NCBI GenBank assembly: GCA_045807745.1
Contig: JBJMGT010000015.1
Location: 519,591 to 583,590, forward strand
Length of the DNA stretch: 64,000 nt
Reading direction: 5' to 3'
From: QHXQ01 sp045807745
GTDB taxonomy: Bacteria; Acidobacteriota; Blastocatellia; Pyrinomonadales; Pyrinomonadaceae
Positions 52,177-59,997 of the stretch are shown one piece after another (the stretch's first letter is position 1; every line of letters begins with the position of its first letter). Below the pieces are notes generated by a model, which ran no database searches, was not told the origin of the DNA, and saw only the letters and a program-made list of their open reading frames with translations. Both the position numbers and the translations under genes were made by a program.

Positions 52177-52986
52177 TCAAACATACTGCTCGCGTAGCGC
52201 ACGCAAGGTCGCCGCTGCATCGTCGGCGCGCATCAACGTCTCGCCGATTAGAAAGCCATTGTAACCAAGTGCGCGGAGCCGTTGCAGATCAGAACTTGTA
52301 CGTAGACCGCTTTCGCTAACGAAACGCGCACCGGTACGCCGCGCTCTGATTAAATCGACTGAGGTTTCGATGTTGACCGAGAACGTGTGCAGGTTGCGAT
52401 TGTTCACGCCAATAATCTGCGCGCCGCACGCTTCGGCCCGGCGCAACTCGCTGAGCGTGTGGACTTCGACGAGCGCGTCCATGTGCAACTCATCCTCGGC
52501 GAGCCAGCGCAGATGCGTCAACTGTTCATCGGTCAAGGCGGCGACGATCAGTAATAGCGCGTCCGCGCCTGCCGCGGCCGATTCATAAACCTGCCACCCG
52601 TCCACGATGAAATCCTTGCGCAGTAATGGCAGCGCAACCGTCGCACGTACGGCTCGTAGATCGGCGGTCGAGCCGAGAAAATAATCTTCTTCCGTCAATA
52701 CGGAGATCGCTGCCGCCCCGCCCGCTTGGTATGCGCGCGCTACTTCGGCTGGCTCCAGATCGCGCCGCAGGTCGCCCTTAGACGGCGAGGCGCGTTTGAT
52801 CTCGGCGATGATGTTAAGTTGTTCGGCGCGCGAGAGTGCGGCCCGCAAAACCTGGGCGGTGGCCGTGCGGCGTACAACTAACGCAGCCGCGCGCACGTCC
52901 GCCAAGGGGCGCTCGGCCATCGCGCGGGCCAGCCGCTGCCGCTTGGTCTCGATGATCTTGCCGAGAAAGTTAGGTTGCTCGCTCAC
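52177..52986 (-). CDS. trpC: Indole-3-glycerol phosphate synthase
   Basis: 269 residues, GTG start. Closes the indole ring. Catalytic Lys in IIAEIKRASPSKGDL and LRKDFIVDGWQVYE, Glu in SVLTEEDYFLGS, GVNNRNLHTF and the phosphate-binding VSESGL. 49 bases after trpD. Confidence 0.96.
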   Translation of the reverse strand: MSEQPNFLGKIIETKRQRLARAMAERPLADVRAAALVVRRTATAQVLRAALSRAEQLNIIAEIKRASPSKGDLRRDLEPAEVARAYQAGGAAAISVLTEEDYFLGSTADLRAVRATVALPLLRKDFIVDGWQVYESAAAGADALLLIVAALTDEQLTHLRWLAEDELHMDALVEVHTLSELRRAEACGAQIIGVNNRNLHTFSVNIETSVDLIRARRTGARFVSESGLRTSSDLQRLRALGYNGFLIGETLMRADDAAATLRALREQYV

Positions 52987-53035
52987 GGCTCGGTCGTTTA
53001 CGCAGAGATGGTGAAATATTGATTGCGTACGGCGC

Positions 53036-54133
53036 TCACAGATTCGTCGCGGCGCTTAGTTGTTCGAGCTTAGCGAGTGCTGCACCACTGTCAATGCTTT
53101 GGGCCGCCAGATGTGTTGCAGTCGGTAGCGTCTCCGCCGCGCCGCCGACGTAGAGCGCCGCAGCGGCGTTAGCCACTACGAGCGCACGGGCTGCGTCGCG
53201 TCGCTCGCTAGTCAAGACAGCGCGAATGATTTGAGCGTTCTGCGCTGCGTCGCCGCCGCGCAGTTCGGCAAGTGTGGCACGTGGCAACTCGAAATCTTCT
53301 GGCGCGACCTCAAGCGTACGCACCTCGCCGCCGTTGACTTCTGCGACCAGCGTACTGTCGCTGATGGTCACTTCGTCCAGCCCATCGCGCCCGTGCACAA
53401 CCCACGCGCGCTCTGTGCCGAGCGCAGCCAGTGTATGCGCGAGTGGTTCGACCAGCGCAGCATGCCAGACGCCGATCAACTGGCGCGGCGCGCCCGCCGG
53501 ATTAGTCAAAGGGCCAAGCAGATTAAACGTCGTGCGCACGCCCAACTCGCGGCGGACACCAGCGACGCGCGCTGTCGCGCCGTGATAAAGCGGCGCGAAC
53601 ATAAAACAGATGCCGATCTCATTCAAACATTCCTCGGACACTTCGGGCGCGGCGTCCACGCGTACACCGAGGGCGGTGAGTACGTCGGCGCTGCCGGAGC
53701 GACTCGTCGCCGCGCGACTGCCGTGCTTGGCGACAGGCAGTCCCGCACCGGCGACGACGAAGGCGGCCGCGGTCGAGACGTTGAAAGTCTTCGCGTGGCT
53801 TGAGCCTGTGCCCGCCGTGTCGATAAAGCGCTCATGGCGTGCGTGCAGACGCACCGCGCGCGCGCGCATCGCCGCTGCCATGCCAGCGAGTTCCGCCACC
53901 GTCTCGCCTTTGACGGCGAGCGCGACGAGCGCGGCGGCGATCTGCGCGTCGGTGGCCGCGCCGTCGAGCAAGGCATCGAGCAGCGCCGTCGCCTCCTCGC
54001 GCGCAAGGTTCTCGCCGCGCATCAACCGCAGCAGCAGACCACGCAAAGGCGCGCCCGCGTGCAGTTCATCGCGCCGTGCTGGCGTCGGAAGCAACCAAGC
54101 GGGGCGCTGCGTTGGTGGAACGTCGTTAGGCAT
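53036..54133 (-). CDS. trpD: Anthranilate phosphoribosyltransferase
   Basis: 365 residues. Transfers phosphoribose from PRPP to anthranilate. GTGSSHAKTFNVSTAAAFV for PRPP, KHGSRAATSRSGSADVL (usual KHGNRA, here Ser for Asn), and the metal site in LDEVT. Its start overlaps the stop of the zinc-finger-like gene by one base (TAATG), so translation is coupled. Confidence 0.95.
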   Translation of the reverse strand: MPNDVPPTQRPAWLLPTPARRDELHAGAPLRGLLLRLMRGENLAREEATALLDALLDGAATDAQIAAALVALAVKGETVAELAGMAAAMRARAVRLHARHERFIDTAGTGSSHAKTFNVSTAAAFVVAGAGLPVAKHGSRAATSRSGSADVLTALGVRVDAAPEVSEECLNEIGICFMFAPLYHGATARVAGVRRELGVRTTFNLLGPLTNPAGAPRQLIGVWHAALVEPLAHTLAALGTERAWVVHGRDGLDEVTISDSTLVAEVNGGEVRTLEVAPEDFELPRATLAELRGGDAAQNAQIIRAVLTSERRDAARALVVANAAAALYVGGAAETLPTATHLAAQSIDSGAALAKLEQLSAATNL

Positions 54134-54561
54134 TAACTGATTGCCTGCTGTCCGTTGTCATTACCATCCTCAGAACTTAAACGATTTATCTCTGCTTTAT
54201 AATAATCGATGAGATCGTGCCAGCTTTTCACTACTTCCGCTAACGAACGCTTCGTTATATACATCTCAGTCTGCGCTTCTCGCTCTACATTCTCAGGCTG
54301 TAACCTGCGCTCAAACTCCTCCACAAACTCTTCAAAAGCTATACGTTTATATTGAGGGAAGGATAAGCCGGTGAGCGCTTCCAGTTGGTCGAGGACAAAA
54401 TCATCAGGACGTTCATCCGCCTCCACAAAATGTGAGATTTCGATAGCACAACCTTCGCAGATTGGTGCTCCCACAATTTTGCTAAAGACAAAGCTATTGT
54501 CATGATGATCTGGGCAGAACGGACAATGGTAATTAACAGGAACCTTTACGCTTTCAGCCAT
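54133..54561 (-). CDS. ClpX-type zinc-finger-like small protein in the trp operon
   Basis: 142 residues. Four cysteines, C13-x2-C16 and C35-x2-C38, have exactly the 18-residue inner spacing of the ClpX N-terminal C4 zinc domain, and the second pair lies in an APICEGC context like ClpX's YICDEC. There is no AAA+ part, so this is a free zinc domain with an acidic helical C-terminal half. ClpX zinc domains bind adaptors and substrates, so this may be an adaptor-like or dimerising protein. Its bases are clearly more AT-rich than the trp genes around it, suggesting a late insertion. It is coupled to trpD by TAATG. Function unknown. Confidence 0.75.
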   Translation of the reverse strand: MAESVKVPVNYHCPFCPDHHDNSFVFSKIVGAPICEGCAIEISHFVEADERPDDFVLDQLEALTGLSFPQYKRIAFEEFVEEFERRLQPENVEREAQTEMYITKRSLAEVVKSWHDLIDYYKAEINRLSSEDGNDNGQQAIS

Positions 54562-54600
54562 ATATTAGTTGCTTACGAGACGCTGCATAACAACGGACTA

Positions 54601-55167
54601 CTAACCACTCTGCAAAAAGTTTGCTAGCAGTTGCTTGCCCACCGGCGTCAGGATCGATTCAGGATGAAACTGCACGCCTTCGATTGGCAGCGTGCGATGG
54701 CGCAGGGCCATCACAAGTCCGTCGGGCGTCGTCGCCGAAACTTCGAGACAATCTGGCACTGAAGTGTGCTCGACGATGAGCGAATGATATCGTCCGGCTT
54801 TGAAAGCTTGCGGCAGCGCGCGAAAGATCGTACGGCCGTCGTGCGCGATCTCCGCGGGCTTGCCGTGCACGGGCGTGGGCGCGCGCACGACCCGCCCGCC
54901 GAAGAACTGCCCGATGGCCTGATGCCCTAGACACACGCCGAAGATGGGCACGCGTCCGGCGAAGTGCTCGATGGCAGCCAGCGTCACGCCCGCATCGTTT
55001 GGCGTCCCCGGCCCCGGCGAGATCAGTATTTTATCCGGGCGCGCGGCTTCTATCTCCGCGACCGTCACCTCGTCATTGCGCCGCACCGACAACTCTGCGC
55101 CCAACTCGCCCAGATACTGCACGAGGTTGTAAGTGAACGAATCGTAATTGTCGATGACGAAAAGCAT
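54601..55167 (-). CDS. trpG: Anthranilate synthase component II (glutamine amidotransferase)
   Basis: 188 residues, class I glutaminase. Nucleophile Cys in GVCLGHQAIGQ, His/Glu in VQFHPES, oxyanion region SPGPGTP. It feeds ammonia to TrpE and may also serve PabB, as no separate pabA is seen. Confidence 0.95.
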   Translation of the reverse strand: MLFVIDNYDSFTYNLVQYLGELGAELSVRRNDEVTVAEIEAARPDKILISPGPGTPNDAGVTLAAIEHFAGRVPIFGVCLGHQAIGQFFGGRVVRAPTPVHGKPAEIAHDGRTIFRALPQAFKAGRYHSLIVEHTSVPDCLEVSATTPDGLVMALRHRTLPIEGVQFHPESILTPVGKQLLANFLQSG

Positions 55168-55173
55168 GGAGAA

Positions 55174-55275
55174 CAGTTTTCAGTGTTGAGTTTTCAGTTA
55201 CTAGCTCTCAGTTATCAATTGTCAGCTTTCAATATCTGCCAGACTGAAAACTGAAAACTCAAAACTGAAAACTTT
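55174..55275. repeat. Intergenic palindrome, heptamer word CTGAAAA
   Basis: The left arm 55174-55199 (CAGTTTTCAGTGTTGAGTTTTC) faces 55242-55275 (CTGAAAA/CTGAAAA/CTCAAAA/CTGAAAA). It fills the gap between trpG and the ankyrin gene, inside the trp operon. Confidence 0.9.
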
Positions 55276-56076
55276 CTATCGTTTCTCCGCCTGTTGCAGC
55301 GTGTTGGCTAAATCCGTGTTCGAGCCGGCGAGCGCCCATTGGCGGGCAGTCTTGCCGGCAACATCTTTGAGCTTTACGTTCGCGCCCGCATTAATTAACT
55401 CGACGACGATCTCGTCGTTGCCTTTTGCAGCAGCAATCATCAAGGCCGTGCCCTTCTGATTATTGACCTCGTTCGAGTCTGCACCTTTGCGCAGCAACAT
55501 CTGCAACAGCGGCAGCCGATTGTAATAAGCGGCCCAGATGAGCGGGGTGACGCCGTTATCGTCGCGCGCTTTTATGTCCGCGCCTGCGTCAAGGAGCATT
55601 TGCGCCAACTCCGGCTCACGGTTGCGGGCCGCGTACATCAAGGCGGTGAAGCCGCCGCGCCCATGTGTGTTCACGTCCGCGCCGTGTGCGAGCAGCGCGC
55701 GCGTGGCGGCCTTATTCTCTTCGCGCACGGCATACTGCAACGGCGTGACGCCTTCGCGGCTCTGTTGATTCAGATCAGGTTTGGCGGCGAGCAGCAGTTC
55801 GAGCAGCTTTGGCTGGTCGCCCGCAAGCGCAGCGAAGAGGGGCGTGTCGCCGCGTTCGTCGCGCACGTCGGGGCGCATCCCAGCCGCGAGGAACAGACGC
55901 ACGGCCCACTCATCGCCGTCGCGCGTCTCGCTGACAAACGCAGCCGGTGTGTACTTGATCCCGCGCAAGCCCAACTCTTGTCGCGCCGTATCGGGGCTGA
56001 CTGGCGCAGTTGTTTGCGCCTGACAACCGGCCAGCGCAAATAGCAGGATCAATAACAGACTATCTCGATGCAGCAA
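55276..56076 (-). CDS. Ankyrin-repeat lipoprotein between trpE and trpG
   Basis: About 267 residues from a TTG at 56076 preceded by GGGAGGGG. Earlier in-frame ATGs would translate through the palindrome 56115-56194 and are rejected. The product begins with a short basic N-terminus and LLLILLFALAGCQ, a good lipobox (LAGC). About six ankyrin repeats follow (DERGDTPLFAALAGDQ, REGVTPLQYAVREENK, RGGFTALMYAARNREPE, DNGVTPLIWAAYYNR, QKGTALMIAAAKGND, AGKTARQWALAGSN). It should be tethered to a membrane in the periplasm as a protein-binding scaffold. No link to tryptophan synthesis is evident. Confidence 0.85.
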   Translation of the reverse strand: MLHRDSLLLILLFALAGCQAQTTAPVSPDTARQELGLRGIKYTPAAFVSETRDGDEWAVRLFLAAGMRPDVRDERGDTPLFAALAGDQPKLLELLLAAKPDLNQQSREGVTPLQYAVREENKAATRALLAHGADVNTHGRGGFTALMYAARNREPELAQMLLDAGADIKARDDNGVTPLIWAAYYNRLPLLQMLLRKGADSNEVNNQKGTALMIAAAKGNDEIVVELINAGANVKLKDVAGKTARQWALAGSNTDLANTLQQAEKR

Positions 56077-56114
56077 TGCCCCTCCCCGACCCGGCTCACG
56101 TTTCAGCAGCAACG

Positions 56115-56194
56115 CTTTGCGTCTCCAGCGTCTTTGCATGAGGTATATTCTCGCGTAACCACTAGCCTCACGCAAAGGCGCTGGAGACGCAAAG
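56115..56194. repeat. Intergenic palindrome, word CGCAAAG
   Basis: 28-base arms 56115-56142 and 56167-56194 with two mismatches and a 24-base loop. The words match those at 7145-7240. It lies between trpE and the ankyrin gene. Confidence 0.9.
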
Positions 56195-56221
56195 AGAAGA
56201 GAGCCAAGCAGCGCATTTGCG

Positions 56222-57751
56222 CTATAGCCCGCGCTCGGCCAAGGCGATGGCGCGGAGCAGTGCGCCGGCCTTGTTCATCGTCTCTTCGTACTCGCGCGCG
56301 GGCACGGAGTCGGCGACGATGCCCGCACCGGCCTGCACTTCAGCTTGGCCTGCGCGTAAGCTCATCGTGCGGATGGCGATGCACGAGTCGAGATTGCCGG
56401 CGTAGTCGAGATAGAGGATCGAGCCGCCGTAGATGCCGCGCCGGTCTGGTTCGAGCGCGCGGATGATCTGCATGGCGCGCACCTTCGGCGCACCCGTCAA
56501 CGTCCCGGCCGGGAAACACGAAGCCAGCGCATCAAAGCGATCCGCATCGTCGCGCAAGTGCGCGCTGAGACCTGTGACCAGATGTTGGACGTGCGAGTAG
56601 CGTTCGACCGTCATCAACTCTTTCACTTCGACCGAGCCGTACGCGGCCACACGCCCCAGATCGTTGCGCCCCAGATCGACCAACATCAGATGTTCGGCCA
56701 CTTCCTTCTCATCGGCGCGCAATTCCGTACCGAGGCGTGCGTCGGCCGCTTCATCCGCACCGCGCGGACGCGTCCCCGCGATGGGGCGATATTCCAACGC
56801 CCGGCCGCGACAGCGCACCAGCATTTCAGGTGACGCGCCGACGACCGACTCCGCCCCGAGCCGCAAGAAAAACATGTAAGGCGACGGGTTGGTCGCGCGC
56901 AGCGCCCGATAGATTTCAAGCGGCGGCGCAGCGACGGTCGTGGTCAGACGTTGCGAGAGCACGACCTGATAGCAGTCGCCCGCCGCGATGTGCTCCTTCG
57001 CCTGCTCGACCGCGCGCTCAAACTCTGCGCGTGGCCAGTTCGAGTTAATAATCGGCGCGCTCGTTTCACTCTGCGCTGTTGTCCGCGCGGGCTGCGTAGT
57101 TGGCACGCCCTCGCTCGATGGCGACGCGCCGGCCCGCAAGGCTAACTCGATTCGTGCAGTCTCCTCGACCGCCTGCTCGTAAAGTTCACGCAAACGCGTA
57201 GTGCTGCCGCCGGCCTCGTCCGTGTGGACGACGGAGATGATCTCGATCTGCTGGCGCACGCGGTCGAAGGCGAGCAAGGTGCGATAGAACATGAAGACCG
57301 CGTCGTCGCAACGGCCCGGCGCGCCGTCATCCAGCACAGGCTCGAACCAACGCACCGCGTCATAGGCCAGATAGCCGACCGCGCCGCCCGCGAACGGCGC
57401 AAGCTGTGCGCGCACAGCCAGCCTACGCTCATTAAAATGTGCGCGTAGATAATCGATGAGGCGCGTACCCGTGAGCGTCTCAGTCGTATCACCGCGCTCG
57501 ATGATCGTGTCTGCCCCGCGCCCGCGCACGACCAGCTCCGGCTGCCCACCGAGAAACGAATAACGCGCCACACGCTCGCCGCCCTCGACCGATTCAAGTA
57601 GGAATGCATAAGGCGACGCGCCGGCCACGCGCAGGAACGCACTCACAGGCGTCTGCAAATCCGCCAGCACCGCGCGCACTACGGGCACAACGTTGCCATG
57701 CGCTGTCTCGCGCTCAAACTCTTCAAACGTTGCGGGCTGAAGATTCAACAT
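56222..57751 (-). CDS. trpE: Anthranilate synthase component I
   Basis: 509 residues. It makes anthranilate from chorismate. The Trp feedback site LLES is present (FLLESVEGGERVARYSFLG). The catalytic part has NPSPYMFFLRLG, GASPEMLVR, the GTRPRG motif, DLGRNDLGRVA, CFPAGTLTGAPKVRAM and QAGAGIVADS. First trp gene, 66 bases after the SDR gene. No leader peptide rich in Trp is seen in that short gap, so classical attenuation at this point is unlikely. Confidence 0.96.
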   Translation of the reverse strand: MLNLQPATFEEFERETAHGNVVPVVRAVLADLQTPVSAFLRVAGASPYAFLLESVEGGERVARYSFLGGQPELVVRGRGADTIIERGDTTETLTGTRLIDYLRAHFNERRLAVRAQLAPFAGGAVGYLAYDAVRWFEPVLDDGAPGRCDDAVFMFYRTLLAFDRVRQQIEIISVVHTDEAGGSTTRLRELYEQAVEETARIELALRAGASPSSEGVPTTQPARTTAQSETSAPIINSNWPRAEFERAVEQAKEHIAAGDCYQVVLSQRLTTTVAAPPLEIYRALRATNPSPYMFFLRLGAESVVGASPEMLVRCRGRALEYRPIAGTRPRGADEAADARLGTELRADEKEVAEHLMLVDLGRNDLGRVAAYGSVEVKELMTVERYSHVQHLVTGLSAHLRDDADRFDALASCFPAGTLTGAPKVRAMQIIRALEPDRRGIYGGSILYLDYAGNLDSCIAIRTMSLRAGQAEVQAGAGIVADSVPAREYEETMNKAGALLRAIALAERGL

Positions 57752-57817
57752 GCGATGGGTTTCGTTGTTAGTCTGTGCGCGCTTGCCCGTCGGTCTTGTC
57801 CGAACGGACTTGCAGCA

Positions 57818-58615
57818 TTAGTTATCCGGCCCGACTAATCTATTGGCGGCGAGCCAGTGCCCGCCGTCAACGACGAGGATCGCGCCGTTGATAAAACTTG
57901 CGGCGTCGGAGCAGAGAAACAGGGCCGCGTGCTCGATGTCGCGGATACGCCCCAAGCGGCGGACGGGGACGCGATGACGCAGTTTGTCTTTGAGCGCGGG
58001 CGGGAGCAGACGCTTCATCCCTTCCGTATCTTCGATGGGGCCGGGCGCAATGGCGTTCACGCGTATGTTGTAGCCGCCCCATTCGACCGCAAGCGTGCGC
58101 GTCAACGAATCGACGCCCGCCTTCGCAGCCGCCGCGTGCGCCTGCATGGGTGTGCCCAATAGTTGCAGCGTCGCGCTGATGTTGAGGACTGAGCCGCCGT
58201 GCTTCTTCAATTCATCGAACGCAGCGCGGCAGACGTTGAACGTGCCTTTGAGATCGATGTCCACAACCGTGCCAAATCCGTTGGCCGACATCTCTTCGGC
58301 GCGACAGAGGAAATTGCCCGCCGCGCCGTTGATGACGATGTCGAGCCGGCCGAACTGTTCGACGGTCGTTGCGATGGCGCGCTCGACCTCTTCGTAAGCG
58401 CGCACGTCCGCCGCGACGGCAAGGGCCGCGCCGCCGCCCGCGCGAATCCGTTCGGCGGCCGGTTCAAGATGTTCGCGTTTGCGACTGACGAGCGCGACCC
58501 GCGCCCCGGCTTCCGCGAGCGCACGCGCCACGCCGCCCGTGATGCCCGTGCCGCCACCTGTCACGAGTGCGACCCGACCGGCGAGCAGATTGTCTACGAA
58601 GATGCGGTCTGTCAT
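57818..58615 (-). CDS. SDR oxidoreductase, 2,4-dienoyl-CoA reductase type
   Basis: 265 residues from the ATG at 58615; a longer frame upstream would overlap hisA. Short-chain dehydrogenase with cofactor motif VTGGGTGITGGVARAL. The NGAAGNFLCRAEEMSANGF block is typical of DECR2-like dienoyl-CoA reductases, and so is AHAAAAKAGVDSLTRTLAVEWG, where the usual SDR catalytic Tyr is absent and Lys is kept. It therefore probably takes part in degradation of unsaturated fatty acids. The operon position between hisA and trpE has no metabolic logic. Confidence 0.88.
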   Translation of the reverse strand: MTDRIFVDNLLAGRVALVTGGGTGITGGVARALAEAGARVALVSRKREHLEPAAERIRAGGGAALAVAADVRAYEEVERAIATTVEQFGRLDIVINGAAGNFLCRAEEMSANGFGTVVDIDLKGTFNVCRAAFDELKKHGGSVLNISATLQLLGTPMQAHAAAAKAGVDSLTRTLAVEWGGYNIRVNAIAPGPIEDTEGMKRLLPPALKDKLRHRVPVRRLGRIRDIEHAALFLCSDAASFINGAILVVDGGHWLAANRLVGPDN

Positions 58616-58665
58616 TTTGTTATCGTGTGTTGAGAATACCGGAAGATCAATCTCACCTAAGATGT

Positions 58666-59388
58666 TCAAGCGCCGCTCAGCGCCTCCTGCAACGTGAACC
58701 GGCCTTCGTATAGAGCTTTGCCCACTATCACGCTGTCGATGCCGCAGTCGCTCGCCGCGCGCAGTTGCGTTAAATCCGCGAGGGTCGAGACACCGCCCGA
58801 TGCCGTCACGCGCACGCCCGCAGCCTGTGCGATGGCGCATGTCTGTTCGATATTCACACCGCCGAGCATACCGTCGCGCGCCACATCCGTATAGACGATC
58901 CGCTGGACACCTGCATCCGCTACGCGACGCGCAAGCTCAGTGGCGGCGAGCGCCGCCTGCTGTTCCCAGCCGCGCGTCAGCACTTGCCCATCGCGCGCGT
59001 CGATGCCGACGCAGATGCGCGCGCCGAACTGTTGGACGAAAGTCTGCAAAGTCTCTGGCGACTCGGCCGCGAGTGTGCCGACGACGATGCGCGCCGCGCC
59101 ATATTCAAGCAACTGCTGTACATCATCGACGCCCCGCACGCCGCCGCCAAACTGGACGGGTATCTCGACCGCACGCATAATCGCGCGCGCCACCTGACGA
59201 TTGCGCGCATTCACATCTGCGAATGCGCCGTCCAGATCGACCACATGCAGCATGCGCGCGCCCGCCGCCGCAAACCCGCGCGCGATCTCGACCGGGTCGC
59301 CGTCATACACCTTGACCTCACGCTTGCGCCCCTGCGTCAGCCGCACACAACGGCCGTCTTTAAGATCGATGGCGGGAATGATGAGCAT
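58666..59388 (-). CDS. hisA: ProFAR isomerase HisA (possibly PriA-like)
   Basis: 240 residues, beta/alpha barrel. The first catalytic Asp is in IPAIDLKDG, the second in YTDVARDGML, and both phosphate sites are present (QFGGGVR, TASGGVSTL). It converts ProFAR to PRFAR in histidine synthesis. A dual HisA/TrpF (PriA) role is unlikely to be needed because trpF is present 6.5 kb away. No other his gene is in the window. Confidence 0.93.
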   Translation of the reverse strand: MLIIPAIDLKDGRCVRLTQGRKREVKVYDGDPVEIARGFAAAGARMLHVVDLDGAFADVNARNRQVARAIMRAVEIPVQFGGGVRGVDDVQQLLEYGAARIVVGTLAAESPETLQTFVQQFGARICVGIDARDGQVLTRGWEQQAALAATELARRVADAGVQRIVYTDVARDGMLGGVNIEQTCAIAQAAGVRVTASGGVSTLADLTQLRAASDCGIDSVIVGKALYEGRFTLQEALSGA

Positions 59389-59402
59389 TTAAAAACAGTG
59401 AA

Positions 59403-59477
59403 GAGTGCGGAGTCTAGAGAGTCTAGTCGTGCGATTGCCTATGCCCCGACTCACTAGACTCTCCAGACTCCGCACTC
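59403..59477. repeat. Intergenic palindrome, word GAGTCTAGA
   Basis: 24-base arms 59403-59426 and 59454-59477, one mismatch, 27-base loop. The GAGTGCGGAGTC words match those at 23171-23278. Between the TPR lipoprotein and hisA. Confidence 0.9.
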
Positions 59478-59491
59478 TCTAGACTCATTCA

Positions 59492-59932
59492 TCACGGCTT
59501 TTTCGCCGGCACGGTCACGGGCTTGCCGTCGTCGGCGCGCGGCGCAGCGCCGGCCTCCTGATTCAACTGTTCGAGACCGAGTTGGGCGTCTTCGTTATCG
59601 GGGTTGAAGCGCAGTGCGTTCTGATAATCGCGTAGGGCTTCGTCATTGCGGTGGGCCGCACGTAATACATCGCCACGCTTGACGTAGGCGGCGGCCAGCG
59701 TTGTGCGCGCCGCGTCGTCGTCCGGGTTCTTCTCGGCTTCAGCTTCAAGGCGTGCGATCTCCGTATCGAGTTGTCCGCTATCGAACGCCTGCGGCGTTGG
59801 TGTGGGAGCGACGTTGCTATTGCTACTGGCCACACGATTATCATTCTGCGGCGCGCTGCGATTACAGGCCGAGAGCGCCAGCGCAACAGCACAGCCCAAC
59901 GTTAACAACTTCACTCGCATCGTGTTCATCAT
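59492..59932 (-). CDS. TPR-containing lipoprotein
   Basis: About 146 residues from the ATG at 59932 (59929 or 59920 also possible; no clear Shine-Dalgarno). The signal peptide ends in LALSAC, a good lipobox. A short Asn/Ser/Thr/Pro linker and about two TPR units follow (DDAARTTLAAAYVKRGDVLRAA, NDEALRDYQNALRFNPDNEDA). A small periplasmic membrane-anchored scaffold of unknown partner. It starts 66 bases after the dikinase-like gene. Confidence 0.8.
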   Translation of the reverse strand: MMNTMRVKLLTLGCAVALALSACNRSAPQNDNRVASSNSNVAPTPTPQAFDSGQLDTEIARLEAEAEKNPDDDAARTTLAAAYVKRGDVLRAAHRNDEALRDYQNALRFNPDNEDAQLGLEQLNQEAGAAPRADDGKPVTVPAKKP

Positions 59933-59997
59933 TTGCCGGCCGACCGCTGTAAAGATAAACGTCTTAACTCGTCGCTCATCACTTGTCACTGCTCTGT

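Noticed and set aside
56139..56175. Upstream ATG starts for the ankyrin lipoprotein
   Set aside because: They would translate through a CGCAAAG palindrome that also occurs elsewhere as non-coding, and would bury the signal peptide and lipobox about 40 residues in.
58616..58840. Longer N-terminus for the SDR gene
   Set aside because: It would overlap hisA and adds an Arg/Gly-rich stretch with no similarity to SDR proteins.
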